Source: Casuarina equisetifolia (lineage: Eukaryota; Streptophyta; Magnoliopsida; Fagales; Casuarinaceae). Taken from it: a stretch of 64,000 nt of DNA. Both the position numbers and the translations under genes were made by a program. Location: positions 30,463,745-30,527,744 of the forward strand of contig CM052357.1 of assembly GCA_028551475.1 (NCBI GenBank), read 5' to 3'. How positions within the stretch are numbered: position 1 is the first letter of the stretch; each line of letters opens with the position of its first letter. Under the pieces are notes generated by a model. It did no database searches. It was not told the origin of the DNA and worked only from the letters and a program-made list of their open reading frames with translations. Below are positions 58,470 to 64,000 of the stretch, piece after piece.

Positions 58470-59930
58470 GCTTGTTAATTGCTAGTGCTACATTTGGAGG
58501 CTTTGTTTTGGACTTGCTCAACTTTTTGAGACTTTAAGTTGGTTTATAAGAGTGTTGAGCTCAAAACAAAGTTATGCTTATTGTGTTTTGCACTTATTCC
58601 AAAAATGGAATTGTGAGCAAGAGGTTCTTGAAATATTGGTGGATGAGAGAAAGCTTTCTAATCATAGGAGTGGATGATAGTGAATATAATTATAAGAAAG
58701 ATGTTAATAAGATTTTAGTGAACAAAGGTTGCATCGAGCTTGTATATGAGGTAAATAGGTAGGGTGTGAGAAGTTATAAGATAAATCCTCTTATCCATTT
58801 AGCAGTTCTTGTTGTTGCCAAAGAAGCTAGGTTCTTTAATTTTAATTAAAAATAGGGAATCCCATTATCCTTGGGGTGAGCTCTCACCAGGTGCGTTTAG
58901 TCCATGAGCCTTATGAGGATTTAAAGGAAAAACTTTCTAAGCCTTTTCCACTATTTATAGATGATAAAATGCAAAAAATATTCAATGTCAATAGCCATTG
59001 TGTTGACTTTTTGTATTCCAAATGGTTCTCAAAGTTTAAAAATGTTAAGATTCTTGGTCTAAGGAATTACCAAACCTAAACTAAGCACTATGTTTATTTT
59101 ACGAGTACTATATTATTGGAAAGATTGAAAAGTATGAAACTTTTGAGGTTTTTTAGTTTTTAAATAGTTTCTAAAGTACAAAAACTTCCAAATTCATTGT
59201 ATGGCTTTTTGAATTTGAGAATAATAAATCTCAAAGAGTGCCATGATCTATTACAACTTCCAGATGCGATAGATGCACTTAAGAATCTAATACATTTGCA
59301 TATACTTGACTATTACAACCTAAGTTACATTTTAAAGAAGATTGCTTCCATCTTAGAACTTTGAGTCGTTAAACGTTTTTTAATCCACCCTAAGTTAATG
59401 ACAAAATCTTTTACACTTGTTGATTTACTAGCTTTACCAAAGTTGAGCAAATTGAGCATTTACATATATGACAAGGAATTTCCCGAAAGTATAGGCATGG
59501 ACATTATCCAAAAGTTTCAAAAGCTTCGAAGCCTGGCAATTACTTAAGGAGTAAAAAGACATGCACCAAGTAAAGCCAACTACAATGTGAATGCTGTTGA
59601 AGTTTTTAAGGAACTATAGAAATTGGATCTGAAGGGTTACCTAATTGGTTCCTACCTCAAATGTTACCTAAATTAAAGAAACTCGGCATCAAAGGAGGCA
59701 TACTCTAAAGTCTAAGTCCAGCTAAATAGAACAATCTAGATGTTGTTTAAGAGAATGAGTGGAAAGTTAAGATACTAGGCCTAAAGTTCTTCAATCACTA
59801 TAAGATGGAATGGATAGAACTTTAGTCATCATTTCCAAAGTTGACTCATTTGGAGATGTCCAATGCCCTAATCTTACTTTCTTGTGTGATGAAAGTTGGA
59901 GTATGGCAAAAACTGTAAGCATTAGCTAGT
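58470..59930 (+). pseudogene. NLR relic, unit 4
   Basis: The winged helix, 58574-58762 (GIVSKRFLKYWWMRESFL then YNYKKDVNKI), lacks the FEE codons and hits a stop after VYEVNR. The LRR part is at 59110-59540 and the C-terminal piece at 59600-59930 (LKFFNHYKMEWIEL-like). It is the most decayed unit, with the LRR part still collinear with units 1 to 3. Confidence 0.78.
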
Positions 59931-60149
59931 GAAGAATTTACTCAATTGTTCCTCAAAGGTACATTATCTTTCAAACCCAATTTTTTTATTTAATTTTATT
60001 TCATTTATGTGGTTTTGTGGTTTTACCAAGCCTCAATCACTTTTCATGTATTAAGGTCCTTCATTGTTGACATTCTTTTCAAACCTACTGATAATGCAAA
60101 ACTAAATGCATAACTAGAGAGAGACAACTAACATTTAAAAAAAAAGCAT

Positions 60150-60640
60150 CTTAGAATATAATAGTAAAATTGATAATATAAATATTGTATACAATGCTTG
60201 AACTCTCTTAATTCCAAGACAATGACCTTGTAAGAATAAAGAAATGAGCCCAAAACTACTCTCTATTACTCAGGTCAATACCATGTTAGGACCAAGAATA
60301 TCACAACAAATAAGGAACACTTAGACATGGGGAAATTCAAACAAAGTCTCCTTTATATTTGGATGGAAATGCCTAGTTACAACACACAAGTTTCTGCCAT
60401 AAGTTCACTACAAACTATTGCAATACTACTCTAGAGCTCAACAACTATAACTACCCATTGCTCTTACTACAAACATAAGGCAACTAAGCTAAGTTAAGCT
60501 AGGATACAAGCTAGAAAAATAAGGAAACACTGTCTAGTTTGATGATCTCTCCCCTGCATCTTTTGGTGCTGCCTTTGCATGGTTTCTATTCTTTACCTTT
60601 CATTAACCACATGTTTCCAACTTAGGTGAGATCTTAACAA
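60150..60640 (-). other. Candidate LTR of a retroelement, low support
   Basis: On the minus strand a purine-rich tract (ctttgaaagagtgggatt, about 60658-60641) precedes TGTTAAGATCTC, the arrangement of a polypurine tract and LTR start. The preceding frame, GDRDSLKEW, looks like the end of a gypsy pol. No second LTR was found in the window. Confidence 0.3.
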
Positions 60641-60659
60641 TCCCACTCTTTCAAAGAAT

Positions 60660-61236
60660 CCCTGTCCCCAAGTATCAAACTCCTCAATTAAGTTAGCCAA
60701 AAGAAAACATGGCATGAAGTATACTATTAACTTGGCAAGTGTGAGATGGCGGATATGGTGATGAGCTTCTTAAGGCTTCTAGAAGATTAATGCAAGTGGT
60801 TAAGGACTAAACATTTTCTACATTACTGTGCCTAATATCTTTGAAATAGACATTCTCCCTAGCATTCCTTGTTCCAAGTTGCTTTTTCAAAGTTGATGCC
60901 AACCATGCCAACAAGCCAATAGTCAACACCCCAAGGAAGTGAAGCAAGATAATTAACTCTGGGTAATGGGTGAACATGGCCTTGAAGGTTTCTATTTCCA
61001 AAAAGAACAACAACCATAATGTTATTTTTGAAAATTACAGAGGTCACATATTGTTCAAGTCCCCTAGAGTTGCCAATACATGTTGTGTAGCCATAACCAA
61101 CAATTTGAAATCCCTACTCATTCAAGGACTTGTTATTTGCAACAAGACCAGCCCAAGGCATGACATTAGGATTTGATGTGGTTGTACAATTTAGAATAGC
61201 TAAAACGACTACATGACCACGCTTAAGTTCCACAAG
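60660..61236 (-). other. Unassigned, possibly degraded retroelement
   Basis: Minus-strand frames such as HYPELIILLHFLGVLTIG are short and broken. I cannot assign a family. Confidence 0.25.
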
Positions 61237-61645
61237 TTATCAATGAAATGAAAAGTTTACTACCCCAAGGTCTCTTCTATATCAATCTCCTTTCTCGTAA
61301 CCACTACCCTTCTTTTATCAACCTTCATCAAATACAAAGGCCCATCAATCTTCTTCCTAACATAACACACAAACAAGTTTCCTATGGAGACCAGCCTAGA
61401 GTCCTATTGAATTCCAATAATCTTTACCCCATAATCACCAACAATAGACACGGGCACCACCTTCCCCTCATCCAAAAGCTCCTCCAAACTTATCTTAAAC
61501 TGCGGTTCCACAATCCTACTCTTGACTTTTGGAAAACTATCAAAATCCAAATCAAACAAAGAATTTAAAGACAACCGACATGCATTATCGAGTTCAACCC
61601 CCTCATCTCCAAATTTCTCAAAGTGTCTCCAACACTCTTGCATTT
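61237..61645 (-). pseudogene. Plastid MurE homologue fragment, in a chimera
   Basis: Minus-strand coding reads DLDFDSFPKVKSRIVEPQF, KISLEELLDEGKVVPVSI and GDYGVKIIGIQ, then a TAG, then DSRLVSIGNLFVCYVRKKID, GPLYL, and KEIDIEETLG before another stop. This matches the N-terminal part of the plant MurE homologue, a plastid nucleoid protein related to the bacterial UDP-MurNAc-tripeptide ligase. The central ATP-binding and C-terminal domains are absent. It directly follows PPR-like coding at 61650, so it was joined to another gene fragment. Confidence 0.75.
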
Positions 61646-62276
61646 CCCATACATGTCAATCCAAGTATTGGAAACCACAACACTAGAGGCATACGGCGTT
61701 TCAATTGTAAATCCATGGATTGCTCTCTTATTGATAATCTCCTCAATAAAGGTTAAAATTGATAGCATGTCAATAATGGTATATCTACTAGGCACAATAC
61801 CTTCTTCATCCATTCACCAAAGGATACTTGAGCCTCATTGAATCTCTAAATTGTGCAAAACCATTAACCATTGCATTCCAAAGCACAACCTCCTTTATTA
61901 GTAAGCCGTCAAACATTTCTTGTGCGATTTCCATTAACCAAAACTTAAGATAAATACTAATCAACACACTTCCAATAAACACATTTAACTCCAACATATG
62001 TTTAAACAACAAACCATGAATCTTCCTAACCGCCAAAACCTCCACAGCAGCCAAACAATCCTTAATCACATGTGGAAAAGTAAACTTGTCTGGCAACAAA
62101 CCATGAACTATAGCTAGGTTGTCCGACTGTTCATAATGCGATACTCTTTTAAGGAGCATCTCAAAGGAGAGATCAATGCCTACATTCTCGACATCAACCC
62201 TTTGTAGTTCACCAAAGATGGTGTCAAAACCTTTAATACCTATGTCTTTCTTTGCAAGTTGAAAGCTTTGGCCCAT
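61646..62276 (-). pseudogene. PPR protein fragment (PLS-type, At3g14730-like)
   Basis: Minus strand, two frames. 62276-61820 gives GLLPDKFTFPHVIKDCLAAV, VRKIHGLLFKHMLELNVFIG and KEVVLWNAMVNGFAQ. After a frameshift near 61815-61840 comes EEGIVPSRYTIIDMLSI, NKRAIHGFTIET and VVVSNTWIDMYGKCKSVGD. These are consecutive P, L and S pentatricopeptide repeats, which bind organelle RNA. The sequence breaks in LEMRGLNSIM where the MurE fragment begins. Without the rest of the repeats it is a pseudogene. Confidence 0.75.
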
Positions 62277-63070
62277 TTCATAGCATTCTTCTAGAGCCGC
62301 AAGCCTCTTTAGTGCTTAAGGAGACAACACTGACTTATCAGAGTAAAATAAGTGTGCATGAGTTCCTTGTCTGTGCACCCCACCCTTCCACGCAACTGAT
62401 ACAATGGTGCTAGGCCAAATTGTTAAACAGCCTTGGCAACCTGTTTGGGAGCAAAACTGAAGAAAGTTCATAGCCAATAAGGGTCTAACTTCAGCTTAGT
62501 CTCGTTGAGAATCGTCTTATTCTTAGACACCTTGTTTCTCTTCTTATTATTCTGTCTTTATCCTTATGTGGAAATTTAACTACAAATTTAGCAATGGCAA
62601 GACTCCTTGAGTAAGGACGCCTTTTTTGGTTCAGCATATGCAAATGCAATGCCATCAAGTTAACAACCAGTTTTGGAATTACAACCTTTCTGGGATTGCT
62701 TCTTTTCTTAGAAGGTGGTTTTGGTGAGGCGTTAATGAAGAGGGCCCATTTCTCACTCGTTGTGAGTCGAGGATGTCATGGGAATAGAAAGGTGTTACGA
62801 GTCTGATTTGGGTCAACCGGAACAAACGGTACAGTGACCGGATTTGGGCCTTGGGAAGAGAATAAGTTTGGCCTCATCAGAGGGAAACCAACACCTCCGG
62901 CCTCATTAGAGGGAGACCTGTCACCTCTGGTCTCGTTAAAGGGAGACGCCACCTCCATGGAAGAGAACTTCCCAAATTCATTCATCCAAAAGTCCCCTAA
63001 TACAACATTCTAACGAAATATAACAAGATATTATGGGATGGGCCTAACTTTTACTTGGGCTTATATTTGG
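62277..63070. other. Unassigned, no gene supported
   Basis: A stretch with cctcattagagggagacc-type short duplications near 62870-62950 (gagggaaaccaacacctccg and gagggagacctgtcacctct). No recognisable protein. Confidence 0.35.
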
Positions 63071-63078
63071 CCTGTAAC

Positions 63079-63110
63079 ATTCCATCCCCCTTAAAGAAAG
63101 CTTGTCCTCA
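63079..63110 (-). other. Candidate polypurine tract and LTR start
   Basis: The minus strand reads ctttaagggggatgga before aTGTTACAGG, preceded by a frame reading KLEDKLSLRG as at the end of gypsy pol proteins. It suggests a second retroelement end, with the LTR to its left. Confidence 0.35.
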
Positions 63111-63141
63111 AGCTTTCCAAAATTTACAAAACACCTAACAA

Positions 63142-64000
63142 CTAGAAACTCAATAAAAAGTTTAACAATTCAAACTCAACCAAAGATAAGCCAACAAAGC
63201 CCAATACAATTAAAATCGAAGAATGTCCGAGGGATGTTTGCAAGCCACACTCCAACGCTGAACCCATTCGTAGGGACGTGGTCCTTTTAATCACTACTTT
63301 AATTCCCAACGACATTGGATCCTTGCTAGCCCAATCTCTAGAGCTTCCAGTCTCGTATGTAGCAGCACCCACCAATACCATTGTATCTTCCACATTCAAG
63401 AGCTTAACAAGGCAAATGTTGGCAAAAGTTCCCCTGGCCAACACTTTATCATTGTCACGATGATTTTCATAAAAATTCAAGTCCTTGTGATCTATACCAC
63501 GTTCAATATGGTACTTAGTAGTAGGACTATCCTTGTGAATGTTTCCCTCAAGGAAAATATGATTTGATGTGATACTGTCACCAACGTTCTGCTGGCAATA
63601 AGCATTCTTCGCTCCATGAGCTCTAGGAGGGTCCAAGGTCTTGCAACAAAGCCTTTGTATTCCCGTCCCTAACCACAACAAAGCTTTAGTTCCAAGGGCT
63701 CGCCGAAGTGGTTCCAACACACCTCCTTCCACTTTGAAACATCTAAATTGTTTAGCAACATGGTGTCTACATACACATTGGAACTCCTTAAACAATTCAA
63801 GGTGATAGTTCGCAGCTTCTAATAACTCTCGCCTTACTTGAAGATATTGCATTTTCTCCTTGCTGAGGGATGACTCCCATCTTTTTTTTTTCTTTGCCTT
63901 GATCATTCCCACAAAATGTATACTGACCAAGAGTTCCCTTATATCGTCTTCACCCACAACAATGAACCTAACCTCTCTTGCCGCAACCTTTGCATGACCA
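63142..64000 (-). CDS. Unrecognised open frame running off the window edge
   Basis: Open for about 286 codons from the right edge to the stop at 63142, with no ATG at its left-hand limit, so the 5' part lies outside. Readable features are a basic stretch ([20 protein letters not shown]) and a Cys/His-containing section ([16 protein letters not shown], then [19 protein letters not shown]). Composition is uneven and no family is recognised. The tail DNA leads into the candidate polypurine tract at 63079-63110, so it may be a non-conserved part of a retroelement rather than a host gene. Confidence 0.3.
   Translation of the reverse strand, partial: GHAKVAAREVRFIVVGEDDIRELLVSIHFVGMIKAKKKKRWESSLSKEKMQYLQVRRELLEAANYHLELFKEFQCVCRHHVAKQFRCFKVEGGVLEPLRRALGTKALLWLGTGIQRLCCKTLDPPRAHGAKNAYCQQNVGDSITSNHIFLEGNIHKDSPTTKYHIERGIDHKDLNFYENHRDNDKVLARGTFANICLVKLLNVEDTMVLVGAATYETGSSRDWASKDPMSLGIKVVIKRTTSLRMGSALECGLQTSLGHSSILIVLGFVGLSLVEFELLNFLLSF

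Overview
This is nuclear DNA from a flowering plant, most likely a eudicot. The genes are split by introns, the intergenic sequence is very AT-rich, and LTR retrotransposon remains, NLR resistance-gene relics and plant families (RING-H2 ATL, potato-type-II inhibitors, PPR) are present. The species cannot be read from the sequence; grapevine or another woody eudicot would fit, but that is a guess.

Layout. 0.1-1.7 kb: a three-exon RING-H2 (ATL58/59-like) gene on the minus strand, broken by a one-base deletion inside the RING. 2.4-8.6 kb, 21.9-28.3 kb and 34.1-34.8 kb: a tandem family of single-domain proteinase inhibitor II (Pin2, I20) genes on the minus strand. Five look intact and four are broken. 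Each intact gene has a tiny signal-peptide exon, a phase-1 intron and one Cys-rich exon, with a TATA box 35-40 bp before the ATG. The family is interrupted by three blocks: 8.7-21.2 kb (arrays of LRR fragments on the minus strand beside winged-helix NLR fragments on the plus strand, themselves split by an inverted pair of Ty3/gypsy LTR-gag fragments at 12.0-15.9 kb); 28.98-31.77 kb (a deleted Ty1/copia element with CATCT target duplications); and 32.19-33.98 kb (a solo LTR with TGGAT target duplications, same family as the inverted pair).

35.6-38.8 kb: a V-type H+-ATPase subunit G gene, 110 aa, with a possible alternative last exon. 40.0-46.8 kb: a ten-exon RanBPM-like gene (SPRY-LisH-CTLH-CRA, 460 aa), a subunit of the CTLH/GID-type ubiquitin ligase. 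47.3-48.4 kb: a 0.41-kb direct repeat. 49.2-60.1 kb: four tandem NLR relics, here with winged helix and LRR in the same (plus) orientation, separated by AGTATA-type satellite tracts. 60.1-64 kb: retroelement-like sequence and a chimeric minus-strand pseudogene joining a PPR gene fragment to a fragment of the plastid MurE homologue; an unrecognised open frame runs off the right edge.

The housekeeping genes (V-ATPase G, RanBPM) are intact. The accessory parts are two defence-type families, inhibitors and NLRs, growing and decaying by tandem duplication and repeatedly hit by LTR elements. I see no CRISPR array and no clearly unprecedented system. The most unusual structures are the inverted LTR-gag pair, the cysteine and reactive-site variation of the inhibitor family, and the strand-inverted LRR arrays.
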